NCBI GenBank assembly: GCA_030278955.1 | Contig: JAOANR010000004.1 | Location: 52,579,459-52,643,458 of the forward strand | DNA: 64,000 bases | Direction of reading: 5' to 3' | DNA from: Hygrophila difformis | Lineage: Eukaryota; Streptophyta; Magnoliopsida; Lamiales; Acanthaceae | Shown here: piece after piece, positions 11,203 to 23,829 of the stretch | Layout of the letters: each line of letters starts with the position of its first letter | Position numbering within the stretch: the first letter of the stretch is position 1 | The notes under the pieces: model-generated | The model's database searches: none | The model's input: only the letters and a program-made list of their open reading frames with translations | What the model was told of the DNA's origin: nothing | Position numbers and translations under genes: made by a program

Positions 11203-11760
11203 ATGGTAAAGCCGATATTGATTTTGAAGGTGTACAATCAGATGTGATATTTCCGCATGATATTCTTATAAACTCTACGGGTAATTCTATAACAATTTTT
11301 TTTTAGAGTACATATACAAATATAAACTGTACCACTTCAGATTCAGACATTTTTTAAGATAGTATTATACTAGCCTCTACCAATGAGATATTCAGCAATG
11401 AAATTTCAGCAAATCGTGAGAGTATTTTTCATATTACGATTAATACTTATATTTAAATTTTGTTTTATTTTAATTTAAATTTCAAATTAAATAAAAATAT
11501 ATTTTGAATAATTATTTTTATTAATATATTAGTTTGTATCGGATAAACCACAGAAACTAAAGAAGATGGTATAATATGATTTCTTTGTTAATTTTAAAAA
11601 TAATTAAATTAAATTATCATATACATGCTATTTCGAATATATATAAAATTAGTACAAATTTTTCATTACTCAAAATATAATTTATTATTAGTTTATAATA
11701 TAAATATATATTATAAAATATATAATTATGCCCGTCGAGTTTCGACGGGTTATTTACTAG
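11203..11760 (+). mobile_element. Helitron copy 3, 3' fragment
   Basis: Begins inside the helicase relic (GATGGTAAAGCCGATATTG, matching copy 1 and 2) and runs colinear to the family's 3' end. The terminal hairpin CCCGTCGA/TCGACGGG is at 11731-11749 and CTAG at 11757-11760, followed by T. Only about 560 bases remain. Confidence 0.85.
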
Positions 11761-11959
11761 TTTGATCAAATTTTAACAAACGTGAGGTGTATACTATACA
11801 AATTTTTTTAATATTAAATATATTTATAAAATATTTTTAAAAAATTCTTATAATAAAATATATAAGGAAAAAAAATCAAAACATCATATTCACTAATGGA
11901 AATGCAACATCAAAAAACATACAAAGAAAAAGAAAGTAAAAAAACAAATGCAGAAAGTT

Positions 11960-12213
11960 TTTACGTGAATACCAGGGTATCCCCGGGCCACATTGGACCA
12001 AAAACTAATCCCTCGAGCATCTGCCAGGGCAATTAAGGGCGTGAATACGAGGGTATCCTCGGGCCAAATTGGACCTAAGACTAATCCCTCGAGGATCTGC
12101 AAGGGCAATTAAGGGCACCTCTCCAAAAGTAATTTTTTGCATACACAAGGCTCGAACCGAGACCTTGCTTTAGCGACTAGAGCCCATATCCACTCAAGCT
12201 AACTGCTGTTGGT
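11960..12213 (-). mobile_element. tRNA-derived SINE with duplicated body
   Basis: Flanked by the perfect 14-base direct repeat AAATGCAGAAAGTT (11946-11959 and 12214-12227). Read on the minus strand it starts with a tRNA-like head: A box TAGCTTGAGTGG (12190-12201) and B box GGTTCGAGCC (12149-12158). The 3' body contains a 76-base segment present twice in tandem (11964-12039 and 12040-12115). It lies just downstream of the RBR gene. Confidence 0.85.
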
Positions 12214-12412
12214 AAATGCAGAAAGTTGATTATGTATATCAAATAACAATACTTTTTTTAAAAAAGAAAAATAGTAATAAATTTACTCTTGGGAGCAATA
12301 AAAAATAGTAAAGGAAAGTAACTATTTACTACCAGCAACAATAATAAATATTATAAATATTATTGGGCGAGTGAAGGATTAAAGAATTCATTACTAATAA
12401 ATAATAATACTA

Positions 12413-13949
12413 CTACCAGTGTTTGTACCATGCAAATCCGGATAAGAAGATAAGCACAATTGCGAGAAATATGAGAAAAAAACACATCAGGTAATCGAGG
12501 AACATGGAAGTAGCGTAACAACGACACCAGTGCTGATAAACTGGCTTCCCACACTTGTAGCAGAAACTGATCCCGCATCTGCACCAACAACACAAGTGAT
12601 TAGTATTAGTGTAATTACACTACACATGAAAAGTTATAAAGATGAACTGACCAGTGTAGAAATTACGCATTGCCTGAGAACATATAAAAGGATTGTTTAC
12701 TTTTTATCTTTAGATGATATGTGCTAGAGATGAAATCAAATCTTGCCTAGCTAGAGGGCAAATTTAAACAAGAGAGTTTTTTTTTATTGGTAAATGATAA
12801 GGCAAAGGGATGAAGCACACTTCTGTATATACTTATGCAGCAGAATTGAAAGGAGTTTGCTCTCAATCAACAAAAGAAAACAAAGATCGTGATAAGCCAC
12901 GGCAAGAATGTCAATTGCCATATTGACACAAGCAATGAATATCATATAATCCGGCAAAGGAAAAACCAAATACAAAGGTACAAACAACAAAAACAAAGTG
13001 CAAAGCTCGACCTAAGTTAAGTTTTACTATACTGTCCTCATATTTGACAGTTTCTTGCACAAAGCCTCGAGTGCAAATCCTACGAATAAACCATGACACG
13101 AGTATTGAGCAAATTATCAATTTTAAGTTGTTTTAAACTCCCAAGGTCGATGAATTTTTCCGCAACTACATTAATAGAGCTCCAAATTCTTCCAACCTTG
13201 TCGATCAAAATGGTGAGACATAGTAGCAAAGCGAAAAATTAAATTAAAATTCCGGAATCATAAAGAAAGAAAGAAAAAAAAATTTAAATTCACCTGCATC
13301 GCACAATCAGACAGCCTGCCCTGAGTTCTACAAAATGTCTACAGCGGGGGCACCTCATCCACCGCTTCTGCTCCGCAAGCCTCCCGAACGCCACGTCATT
13401 CCGATCCCTTAGCTCCCCACTCTCCTCGCACCCAAACCCAGCGTGCCAAACCATCTTGCACTGGAAGCAGAAACACCTCTTGCAGCTAGGGCAGCTCGAT
13501 TTTCTCACGGTTCCCCCGCACTCATTCAAAATCAGGACGTTGCAGTTCCGGTAGGGGCAGTAACAGCGGTCAAATTCCGCAATCGTCCCCTCACAGAGCG
13601 CGTCGCACCACCGGACGAAGAGTGCTTCTCCGACTAGAGAGGCGCAGGCGAGCGGATCGAGCGTGCGATCGCAGTTGTTAGCCGGGCACTTTATTTCCCC
13701 GGTGCCGTACTCCTCGAGGCGGACGCGGATGTACTTGATCGCACAGTCGGTGCAGAACGGGTGCGCGCAATCGGCACCGTTCCGGAAGCGGCTGGCCGGA
13801 GTGGGCATTGGCTCGATGCAGATTTCGCAAGTGGACTGCGAATTATCATCACATTCACATGAGGGGAAATTACTGTCCCCTAATTCTTGTTCTGGGGTTT
13901 CCTTGGGCGCCGGAATTGGGGGAAGAGGGTGCAGAGGAGTATTTCCCAT
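12413..13949 (-). CDS. RBR-type E3 ubiquitin ligase, membrane-anchored (paralogue 1)
   Basis: Two exons, 13949-13294 and 12578-12413 (GT-AG intron 12579-13293), give 273 residues. RING1 is at about 41-93 (CEIC...CAHPFCTDC...CPANNC), the IBR domain about 110-174, RING2 about 200-236 (CPRC...CRCGISFCYKCG), and the C-terminus has one hydrophobic segment (about 248-268). The architecture fits the plant RNF144-like RBR group, which carries ubiquitin as a thioester on a RING2 cysteine before passing it to substrate. The cysteine at the catalytic position is Cys213; the histidine two residues on, important in parkin and HHARI, is Ile215 here. ATG at 13949 opens the conserved MGNT start also used by paralogue 2. 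The terminal anchor suggests an internal-membrane location. Substrates are unknown. Confidence 0.88.
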
Positions 13950-14110
13950 GCCTATTTTCTTCTTCCGTACGGGGGATTGAGAGTTGAGACCTGGGAGTCG
14001 GTGTATTTATAAGTGCGTGCGTAGGTAGATTACCGAATTTGAAAAGATTTGATATTAGTATTTTTTTCGCGAAGCGCCAGGAAAAAGATTTGATATACTA
14101 CTCTGAAGTA

Positions 14111-14364
14111 CTTCCTCCGTTTTTTTTTAAATTCACCATTAGCATAGTACATACATTGAGTAACTTTAATTCAATTTTTTCATATAGTTATATAAGATAA
14201 AACATAGTCAAGTGAGATCTTGTTAGATTCGTCTAATTACGTAGTTTTGGAATATCAAATTTTTATAATTTTTACTTATATATAATATGAGATATTGATG
14301 ATTGAAAATGCGCATTGGATTGCGTGCAGTGCAGGATGGGTGAAGTTAAAAAAAATGGAGGGAG
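14111..14364. mobile_element. Stowaway-like MITE upstream of RBR 1
   Basis: Starts CTTCCTCCG, ends ATGGAGGGAG, with TA on each side (14109-14110, 14365-14366). It lies about 160 bases upstream of the RBR start codon, in the promoter region. Confidence 0.85.
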
Positions 14365-15159
14365 TAGAAGTATTAATTTGCCTTTGCCTCTGCCTTTGAC
14401 TTTTGGGATGGATCTTGTGAATTTTATTTATTTATTTTTATTATTATAATTTTTTAATTTGTTTATTTGCAAATCCATGACAAGAGATATTATCGATGAT
14501 AGCAGTTAATGCCATTACACTAAAATAATATATTGTGGAATATAAAATATTTGACCACTCAACCAAGTTGTGATCCTCAATTCTTCTAAATATTGCATTG
14601 AGATTTAATTGTATGCTTATACTAAATTCGTGTCGTTGTATTTGTTTACGTTTGGTAAATTGTTATTATTTACACATAAATTTTCACTTAAAGTTTTATC
14701 ATAGTTATACAACTTAAAATATAACCAAGTGGGTTTTTGTTGGATTCGTCTTGTAGTTATAAAACTTGAGGTATTAATAATTTAAAATGTGCATTGAACT
14801 GCATAAAAAATGTGAGTATAAAAAATATAACGAGACGGAGGAAGTATATGGGAAGGATGTTTGAATTAGCTTATAGTTTTATTATCAATACAATCTTTGA
14901 TGTATTTTCTTAATTCATAGTAAATTGTGTAGCCAAAAATTCATAGAAAATTTCTGATTTTTTTTTTCTTTTCTTCTAAACCGTCTATACAAGCAAGTAA
15001 ATAGGTGGCGGAACTCTATGCCACATAATTTATAAAGGAAAAAATAGAAAGATAGGGGATCAAGTGAGGAATTAACCCCAAAATTATATGGTTCATTTGC
15101 ACAACTTTTCATATGCACAATTACTTATATATAAACAGATTTATTTTTATTTCACAAGT

Positions 15160-15780
15160 AATGAAATTATAGTCCCACAGCTTTGTTTTGTGTTGTTTTT
15201 ATTTTTGTTTTTTAAAATAAAAAAAAAACAGTGACTCACAACATCGGCTAAATGGAAAACAAAAAAAGAAATAAAGACTAAGAAGAGAAGAAATGAGAAA
15301 GAACTTATATCACCGATACCAAGTACCCACAAAATAAGTTGCAAGCAGAGCACGCGCCTCATCCGAAAGATACGCCCAAGTAGTGAAGAACTCGTCCAAG
15401 CGCGCCTCATGTTTAGCTAAAGAGTCCGCCACCGAATTCCCTTCACATAGAATATGAGCCCAAAGGTAACCATGATGAAGATCATGCAACTCAACAATAC
15501 TCTTGAGGATGGGAGATAGAAGGCAGTCATCAACATGAGCTTGCCGGATGAGTCGGAGGGCAACAATAGAATTGTAATATCAATCTGCCGCCACCACCCC
15601 AAGAGCATATAAATGCAGCATGCCTTTTGCCATGTAACTCCGCCACCAAATTAGAAGCAAACCCCACGAATCCTGAAGAACACTCAACCCAGACACTTCT
15701 CCGCGCGAATCACCCACCTGAATCCATCCGGTCCCGAGTGATGACCCATCAACATGCACAACAACACCTATAGGTTCATT
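15160..15780 (-). pseudogene. LINE RNase H fragment, decayed
   Basis: On the minus strand, starting near 15780, the frame reads VVVHVDGSSLGTGWIQVGDS, a LINE RNase H start (the aspartate of VDGS), then degenerates through stops. The plus-strand left end is T/A-rich (15186-15230), suggesting an A-tail. The homologous spacer at 34400-34500 lacks this block, so it inserted after the duplication. No clear target duplication was found. Confidence 0.65.
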
Positions 15781-15828
15781 TTGTAATATTTTTTAGTTCA
15801 TAACCCAATAATTTTCATTGGGATGAGA

Positions 15829-16085
15829 CAAAAACTTGGTGCAGTGGTTAAGTCATTTTATTTCTAGGTTATTAAATTTTTTTTTTTTTTGGAATTGTTT
15901 GCTCTTTTTTTATTGGTTTGAATCTTGTTTACACATAGTTATTTATTTTTATTTTTGTCTATAAAATAAATTTACTAATCTTTAAACGATAAAAAATAAT
16001 TATTTATTATGTATTCTAAAGTGATTAAATACTTTATCTCTTCATTTCCAACTTTATGCTTTGGGTTCGATTCCCACCGGCCAGA
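15829..16085 (+). repeat. SINE-like relic split by an AT-rich insert
   Basis: TGGTGCAGTGGTTAAGTC (A-box-like, about 15838) and GGGTTCGATTCCC (B-box-like, about 16063) occur in tRNA order, but about 210 bases apart instead of roughly 35. An insertion between the two boxes would explain it. A similar GGGGTTCGATTTCC occurs near 17223. Confidence 0.4.
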
Positions 16086-16871
16086 GGCATACCTACTACG
16101 GGGCCTGGGGTGCCTAGGCCCCACCAATATTTTTTATTTTTTCTATATATACACCTATATTTTTATTTTATATAATTAATCATTTTTTTCTTCTCCAATT
16201 CAAGTCAAAAATCATAAATTATTTTCATTTTTTTTAAAAATTTTTTGTAAATTTAATTGTAAAATCCTCTCAGCCCAATTGTGAATATTATCGACTAGTT
16301 AATTGTTTAATTCTTAAAAGCAAAGCTAAGATAAATTTAATTGTTATTTCAAATTATAAGATCCAACTTGTAACTAAGTTATCTCAATAAAATTTAAGTT
16401 CGGATATGTAGTCCAGCCCTAGTATACTAAATGAGAATAATATCTATTTGAGAAAAGTTATTTGGTAACGAAAGAAATTGTCAAATCATATTATGAGATT
16501 CAATTTGTAAATTTGTATCTATGTTGTGCTAATAAATGTCAATTTTAGACATGAAGAACCGAAACATAATTTAAGAATGAATCAGTTCATCTAATAGGAG
16601 TACCAATTTTGCACCTCATAATCAGATATTGGCTAATTGCAAGCATGACAACGGAAGTATTCTGGCTGTGTATTAATAAAAGTTGAGAGTGAAGGGACAT
16701 AACCACTAAATCAAATACCCATCTAGCACACCAAGAATTTTGAACCATCGTATATTTAATAACGCTTCATTAAAGAATATTATAAAACTGAACAATGAAA
16801 AGATTAAATACTTAGTTAATTTTAGGAAGTAATATAATTTCTCTTCAATATTCTAGGTTCTCAAGGAAGTA

Positions 16872-17160
16872 CTCACTCTATTTTCAAAAAATTTTAACAT
16901 TTAAAAAAATTACAAAATTGTGACATTTAGATATTTTACGCAATTCAATGTACATTTTTAACGCTTAACATCTCAAATTGTGTAAAAGTAAAAATTATTA
17001 AAATTTGATATTTTAAAACTATACGATTAGACGAATCCAACAAGATCTCACTTGACTATGTTTTACTTATATAACCGTCTTAAAAAATTGAATTAAAATT
17101 ACTCAATAAATAGTACTAAAAACTATTCAAATCATTTCAATTTTAAAGAAACGGAGCGAG
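16872..17160. mobile_element. Stowaway-like MITE, decayed ends
   Basis: CTCACTCTATTTTC at the left and GAAACGGAGCGAG at the right are imperfect inverted ends, with TA on both sides (16870-16871, 17161-17162). Inner sequence matches the other MITEs (TAACAAGATCTCACTTG-type motif). Confidence 0.75.
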
Positions 17161-17750
17161 TATATATAAGGGAATGAGACTTTATCAAGGTAGTCATGTT
17201 CTCTGATTTCCAACTATAGGTTGGGGTTCGATTTCCACCCGGCCCCTATCGCTCCCTTTTATCTCCCTTTATAATTTGTGTAGCTTAGGCTCGAAGTATA
17301 TCTAAGGACACGTGTTATGGGGGGGACTCCAGCCCCCCTGTGCATATCTATACAATTCATCAACTGCCCCACCTCAAGCCAAAGTGCCAGATCCGGAACA
17401 CTCTGCCTGTGGTTGTGGAATGTGGATGCATCCGAGAGTCGGGATTCCGGGAGCTCCCAATACGAAACATTCAGTTAATACTACTTCGCTTGCGCCATAA
17501 TTGAAACAAAGAACAGATGATTTACAAGAAGTAAAGAAATCAGAAACTTTGCAGAGGCAGAACAAAAGGGAGAGGAAATTATATGCAAAAACCAATAGAA
17601 CCATCCCCTAATTTTGTACAAAATGCACTTAATTCATCTCCATTATATTTACCCCTTAATATACTTGTATCAAAGGTAGCTCCCCACCAACCCGCTGAAT
17701 CCCCTCGGATGTTCCCATTCAGGTTCTATGGTTAGCCAACTGCATTGTAT
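17161..17750. other. Downstream region of RBR 2, no separate gene
   Basis: Holds a SINE-like B box near 17223 and a short C-rich patch. The frames at 17312-17500 and 17374-17604 are short, unsupported and judged to be chance. The right part is probably the RBR 2 3' UTR. Confidence 0.5.
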
Positions 17751-19352
17751 TCACCGTGTAATGTGTTTGTACCTTCCAGCTTGCCATGTCAAGAAGAAAA
17801 CACCTAATGTGAGGAAGATGAGAACTATACACATTCTGTAACAGAGCTCGCAGCACATAGAAGTGGTGTCACAACGACACCAATGCTGATGAACTTGCTT
17901 CCCACACTTATAGCAGAAATTGATCCCGCATCTGCACCAAGAACAGAACTGATATTACACTACACATGAAAGGTAAGATGAACTGACCAGGCTGTAGAAA
18001 TTACACAGTGCCTAGAGAGCAAATTTAATCAAAAGAGTGTTTTATTGGTAAATGATAAGGCAAAAGGAGAAAGCACTCTATATATGCAGCAGAATTGGAC
18101 GGAGTTTGCTCTCAATCAACAAAAGGAAACAAAGATCATGATAAGCCACGGCAAGAATGGCAATTGCCATATTGCAACAGGCAATGAATATCATATAATC
18201 CGGCAAAGGGCAAACCAAATACAACAATACAAACAACAAAAACAAAGTGCCAAGCTCTTCAACAGAGCTCACCGCATAGTATAAAATAAGGTCCACTGAA
18301 AAACATAGTGAAAGGCTTCCAAAATGATCACCCGAGAATTAATCTACTTTCCTCATACTATTTGACAATTTCTTCCTTGCCTTCTTCAAACATGCCTTGG
18401 CAAACAAAATTGAAAAGCAAATTTCCCCTCTTAAAAATGAATTGAAATCCACATAAATTAAAGAGAACCCAAATACAAATAAACGTAACACAGGCAAAAT
18501 GAGCAAATTATCAATTTATGTTGTTTTAAACTCCCAAGGTCGATGAATTTTTGTGCAATTACATTAATAGAGCTCCAAATTCTTCCAACCTCGTCGATCA
18601 AAACGGTGAGCAAAATCAACACAGTACCAAAGTGAAACATTAAACACTAAAATCCCAGAATCATCAACAAAGAAACAAAATAAATAAATTAACCTGCATC
18701 GCACAATCTGGCAGCCTTCCATGAGTTCCACAAAATGCCTACACTTGGGGCACCTCATCCACCGCTTCTGCTCCGCCAGCCTCCCGAACGCCACGTCGTT
18801 CCGATCCCTTAGCTCCCCACTCTCCTCGCACCCAAACCCAGCGTGCCAAGCCCTCTTGCACTGGAAGCAGAAACACCTCTTGCAGCTAGGGCAGCTCGAT
18901 TTCCTCACAGTTCCCCCGCACTCATTCACAATCAGGACGCTGCAGTTCCGGTAGGGGCAGTAACAGCGGTCAAATTCCGCAATCGTTCCCTCACAGAGCG
19001 CGTCGCACCACCGGACGAAGAGCGCGTCGCCGACCAGAGAGGCGCAGGCGAGCGGATCGAGCTTGCGATCGCAGTTGTAAGCCGGGCACTTGATTTCCCC
19101 GGTGCTGTACTCCTCGAGGCGGGCGCGGATGTACTTGATCACGCAGTCGGTGCAGAACGGGTGCACGCAATCGGCGGCACCGTTCCGGAAGAGGCTGGCC
19201 GGAGTGGGCATTGGCTCGATGCAGATTTCACAAGTGGACTGCGTATTATCATCGTCACCTTCACATGAGGGGCAATTGCTGTTCCCCAATTGCTGTTCTG
19301 GGGTTTCGTTTGGGGCCGGAATTGGGGGAAGAGAGTGCAGAGTATTTCCCAT
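17751..19352 (-). CDS. RBR-type E3 ubiquitin ligase, membrane-anchored (paralogue 2)
   Basis: Two exons, 19352-18694 and 17931-17751 (intron 17932-18693), give 279 residues. Domains follow paralogue 1: RING1 about 41-94, IBR about 111-175, RING2 about 201-237 with CPKC and CRCGINFCYKCG, then a hydrophobic C-terminal segment. The catalytic-position cysteine is Cys214 and the +2 residue is again Ile (216) instead of His. Exon 1 is nearly identical between the paralogues, but the C-terminal tail after RING2 differs: here it ends WQAGRYKHITR, longer than paralogue 1. The introns are also homologous (TTATTGGTAAATGATAAGGCA at about 12786 and 18041), so this is a tandem duplication with two presumably functional copies. 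Confidence 0.88.
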
Positions 19353-21267
19353 GCCTATTTTCTTCTTGCGTCTGCGGGGGGTTGAGAGTTGAGACTTGGG
19401 AGGCAGTACTCACAAAGCTTTGTGCTGTTTTTTTTCCTTCTTAAGATAGTACTGCTGGTAGTGTTTTACAATAATATCCCCTAAAAATAATAATAATAAA
19501 TAAAATCGGGAGAGTGAGAAATGAGAATACGTACCAAAAGGGCTTTGTGAGTTTCGGACACGTCTTGGGGTGTGCAGTTTGCCCTTCCTTTCCTCGCTTT
19601 TATGGAGTGTATTTTGTTTGTACTGAAACTGAAGGAGGTTCCCTCGAGTAAAATGCTCCGGAGATTATTTACAGCGTTCCCATGTAACTTAATAATATTT
19701 TAAGTCCAAAGGTAAACTATAGTCTATACATACAAAGTTTAATAATAAGTTATAAATCCATGAGTATATGTTGGGAATTGAAATTAGTAGGGAATTTCGC
19801 ATTATTCCATGGGAAATTTTATATGGGCTTATTTATCTTTCATTAAATATTCTATTCTATTTGTCACAGTCCCTCATTTCAAAATTATTTAGGTACATAC
19901 TACACTTTAGGAACAGGGTTAACGGTTTAGTTTATTAAACAGATTTTACTTTGTCTGTAGGGCGTCAGTTAAGGGAGCAGGTTGAGGTTTTTCCCCGTCT
20001 CTTTAAATAAAAACAATATGTGTAGATGTATTATATAGGTCTCCTATGATAGCGATTTAAATTTTATGAATATTTAAAGTTCGTCATTTTTGTTCACCGA
20101 AAGGAAAAGAAAAAAAAAAGGTTCGTCATTTTTGTTCATTATTATCCATAACGAAGATAAATTATTGTTAAGAATGGTAAATTGTATCGTGTGAGCTGAG
20201 TAAAACCGAGGAAACATGAAAAAATAAAGTACTAATATACAAACCGATAATCAAGCAAGAATGTGCGCAGTACTACTTCTATAGTGTGGAAGATGAAGCT
20301 TATTTTTGTAGATATAAAATAAAACAAATAATAGTACCAGTTTTTTCTTTATGTTTTTGTATTTTTTTTTCTTTTAATTGTATCTCATCTTTGTTTGCAA
20401 TAATTATTGTTATCGACTAACGTCCAAATCAATTGATATGGTGACGATTGATAATAAGGATTAAGGGATATCATATGGGAAACTTCAAGGAAAAGAAGTG
20501 GAAACAATTGGAGCAGTGTACGTATATGAAAAGAATGCACACATACACAATTATATACTTCCTCCATTTTTTAAAGATAGCTACAGACCCACTCAGCACC
20601 CAGTCCAATGCACATTTTAAACCATTAATAATTCAAATTCGTTACATGTAAAAATTCTAAAAGTTCGATATTTAAAATCTACAAGACGAGACGAATCTAA
20701 CAAGATCACATTTGGCTATATTTAACTTGTATAACCATGAGAAAACTTTAAGTCAAAGTATATAAGTGAACAATACTCATTAGTCAACAGTAGCTAACAA
20801 AAAAACGGAGGAGTACTATTGACGATGGATTAATCCAATCCAATAATAGGATGGGACTTTAATTTCCTAACAACCAAGGAAGGATCGATATAAATTAATT
20901 CAAATTGTAAAGGCATGCATCATGTACCTTCTTGCTAAATTGGGCTCTTCTTCATTTTCACCTTTTTCCAGCTTTCACAACCCAATTTGGGGCTTAATGA
21001 CAATGACAAGTTGAGTCGTCCTTCTCTTCTGACAAAACTAATACGTACCATTAAGTGAACATGGACTAAAATTAGACAAAAGTAATTTATTGAAATAAAC
21101 TTAACATACCAAACATCACCATATTACTTTATTGTGTAGATTAAGACTATCATTATCCATAACTATGACCACCCAACCACCCAACCATCTCATTATTTAA
21201 TTAATTTTTCTCTTCGCCAACTCATCAATCTCCAACCCAACCCAACCACCTAAATTTTACATCTATA
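19353..21267. other. Upstream region of RBR 2 and spacer, no gene seen
   Basis: The RBR 2 promoter should lie at its left edge. Apart from the MITE at 20558-20813, only short chance frames (20385-20567, 20448-20651) are present. CCCAACCA-rich stretches occur at 21170-21250. Confidence 0.55.
20558..20813. mobile_element. Stowaway-like MITE (256 bp)
   Basis: CTTCCTCCATTTTTTAAAGA at the left and CAAAAAAACGGAGGAG at the right, TA on both sides (20556-20557, 20814-20815). The inner sequence is close to the MITE at 8625-8883 (CAGTCCAATGCACA, GACGAATCTAACAAGATC). Confidence 0.85.
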
Positions 21268-23343
21268 TCTATATATATAAAAGTAATATAGTCTAATTTT
21301 CCCCCCACTTCCCCACCCCCCGTTTTCAACATCTCATCCGACTTTTTTCTTCAATTTCAACAATCATATATATTCACTAAATCTAATATATATATATGAT
21401 CTAATTCAACTACATCAATCATATATACTTCATAAATCTATAATATATATAAAATCTAATAGTATTTAATTTCAAAAAACTCAATCATATCATATATACT
21501 CCCTAAATCTATAATCTATAATACTCTTAAAATTTTAAATTATTTTCAACAACCACATTCACATAATTAAAATAAAAAATCTAGAAAAAAATCTAATATA
21601 TATTTGAATAACGTATAATATCACTAATTAATATATACAATTACCGATTTTCCCTTATTTCCCATTGAGATCACATATAATCTATATAAGTATTATAATC
21701 TAATTCCCCCCACTTCCCCACCCCATTTCTTCAACAACTCATCCACCTATCCTCACCATTTTTCAACAACCTAAATCACATATGAAAATAATTAAAATAA
21801 AAATTCTAAATCTAAAATCTTATATTTAATTTATTAGTCTAAATAGAAGAAAAAAATATATTATCCTGATATATATATTTTGGGATTTGGATTTAAATCC
21901 AATATTCAATTTCTTAGTCTAAAAGAAAAATCTAATACTATTTACTTTCTTATATATTTTATATCTATATTATCCTAATAAAAATATGATAATATATTTA
22001 ACCATAATATTACATATTTTTAGAAGATTACTTCCATTCTTCTAAGATTTGAAACTATAAAATTCATTCTCATTGAGATCAAATAAATATATATGTATAT
22101 AATATTTATATCTATAATATCCTAATAAAATCTTAATAAAATATTATAATATCTTTAATTTATACTATTATATATTTTAGATGATCACATCAAATCCAAT
22201 TCCACCTCTCCTATTGCTCTATAAATACTCCATTCATTTATCTAATCTCACGGTGATCTTGAAGTTCTCACCCTCTCATATTTTATTTCTTTATTCTTAT
22301 TCTCCATTATTTTCTTATGTCTTCTTAACTTTGATTTTATATTTAAACATTTTTTTTATTTCTCACATCAATGTTTTCCTAATATTTATTTTGTTCCAGG
22401 TTAATTTTTCTCTCTTTTATTGAAAAATATTCTTTATCTTTATATTCATGTAAGAATATTTTTTTTCTTTCTGTTACTCTGCGTGTGAATAATATTAATA
22501 ATTTTTTTTAAACGTAATGTTAAATATATATTTTTAATGCTTTTCCATTGTCTTTTGTACGATTACATGTTGTTGTAATGTAGGATTGCAATGAAGTCAT
22601 ATTCTACAAATTATTTTTGTCATTTTAATTTGGATACTACTCAAAATTATTTGTATAGCATAAAGTTTGTTTTATATTGATTTTGTTTTTGTTTGTTGGT
22701 TGTCTTTATTCATGATTTGAAAGTAGTGAAAAAAATTGAAGAGTGTAAATTTGGAGATGTTCCCCTTTATTTGATGTATTTTTTTCTTTTGTTAATAGAT
22801 TATTCACATTTTGATATTTTGTCTTTTGGATACAATTTTTATATATTTTTTTATATTGATTTAAGTTCACTATAAAATATAAAATAACAACATTTTAATT
22901 GAATTGGAAAATTTGGGAAGATAATCCAATAAATTAAATACTTACCCTGCATAAATTTAAATTAGGTAATAATATAATTATAATATTTTTTTAAAAAATT
23001 TGGCAAATTGATATCTGCTTTAATTAAAATTAAAATTCAATCTATAGAATTTATGTGGAATTCATTATTAAGATTTGTATGTAGAACATAATTTATTTTA
23101 TTCAATTAATTAAAATTGAAAATATTAATAAATACCTTATTAGCCATTAGAACTTAAATGTCCGGCTAAAGTTGAAATATTAATTTGGCATTAATTAACT
23201 TTCTTTTCACTTTTAATTAGTGATGTAATATAAATTTATTTTTATATTTAATTTTATGAATATATATATATATGGTATTTTTTTTACCTTTTAAGATATT
23301 ATTCATATCATATATGGAGTATCTTTTAGGTTAATAATATATA

Positions 23344-23603
23344 CTATCTCTGTTTTTTAATAACTGCACCATTCCTATATTTCACGCAATCCAAGACATA
23401 TTTTTAACCATTAATAACTCTAACTATATATAAGTAAAAATTATAAAAAAATTTATATTATAAAACTACGTGATTAGATGAATTTAACAATATCCCACTT
23501 GACTATATTTTTCTTATATAACTATGTTAAAAAAATTAATCAAAGTTACTCAATAAATAATAATTACTATGTAAATGGTTCAGTTATTTGAGAACGGAGG
23601 AAG
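23344..23603. mobile_element. Stowaway-like MITE nested in the Helitron
   Basis: CTATCTCTGTTTTTTAATAA at the left and TGAGAACGGAGGAAG at the right, TA on both sides (23342-23343, 23604-23605). Inner sequence matches the other MITEs of the window. Confidence 0.78.
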
Positions 23604-23829
23604 TATCTTCTACCATTGTCATTTAAACCCGCCTCATTATAACTGAAATTTTGAAATCCACAACAAATGAGTTTAAACACTGGAATTATATAATAGTAGT
23701 AGTTGGGGAATAGAGAATTATTTAAATTAATTATTTATTTTTTTTCCAATTCTTTATTTGGTATAATGATTTGTGATTATTCTAAAATATTTTAATTTGT
23801 TATTATTTTAAAATATTTTAATCCAATTT

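Larger units (their letters stand above)
14365..16871. other. Spacer between the RBR paralogues, no host gene
   Basis: Contains a decayed MITE with a readable right end (about 14640-14845), a LINE fragment (15160-15780) and SINE-like boxes. From about 14870 to 16850 it is homologous to 33995-35400: both share CATAACCCAATAATTTTCAT (15799, 34495) and CAAGAATTTTGAACCA (16732, 35246) in the same order. Confidence 0.7.

Noticed and set aside
13443..13980. Plus-strand frames across the RBR exons (also 18721-19444)
   Set aside because: Antisense shadows of the conserved RBR exon; they appear in both paralogues only because the exon is duplicated.
18564..18693. Extension of RBR 2 exon 1 past RING2
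   Set aside because: This is intron read-through; the GT donor at 18693 and the matching AG acceptor at 17932-17933 restore RING2.
22181..22875. Hydrophobic frames in the AT-rich Helitron
   Set aside because: Phe/Ile/Leu-rich translation is expected from AT-rich DNA; no motif or homologue recognised.
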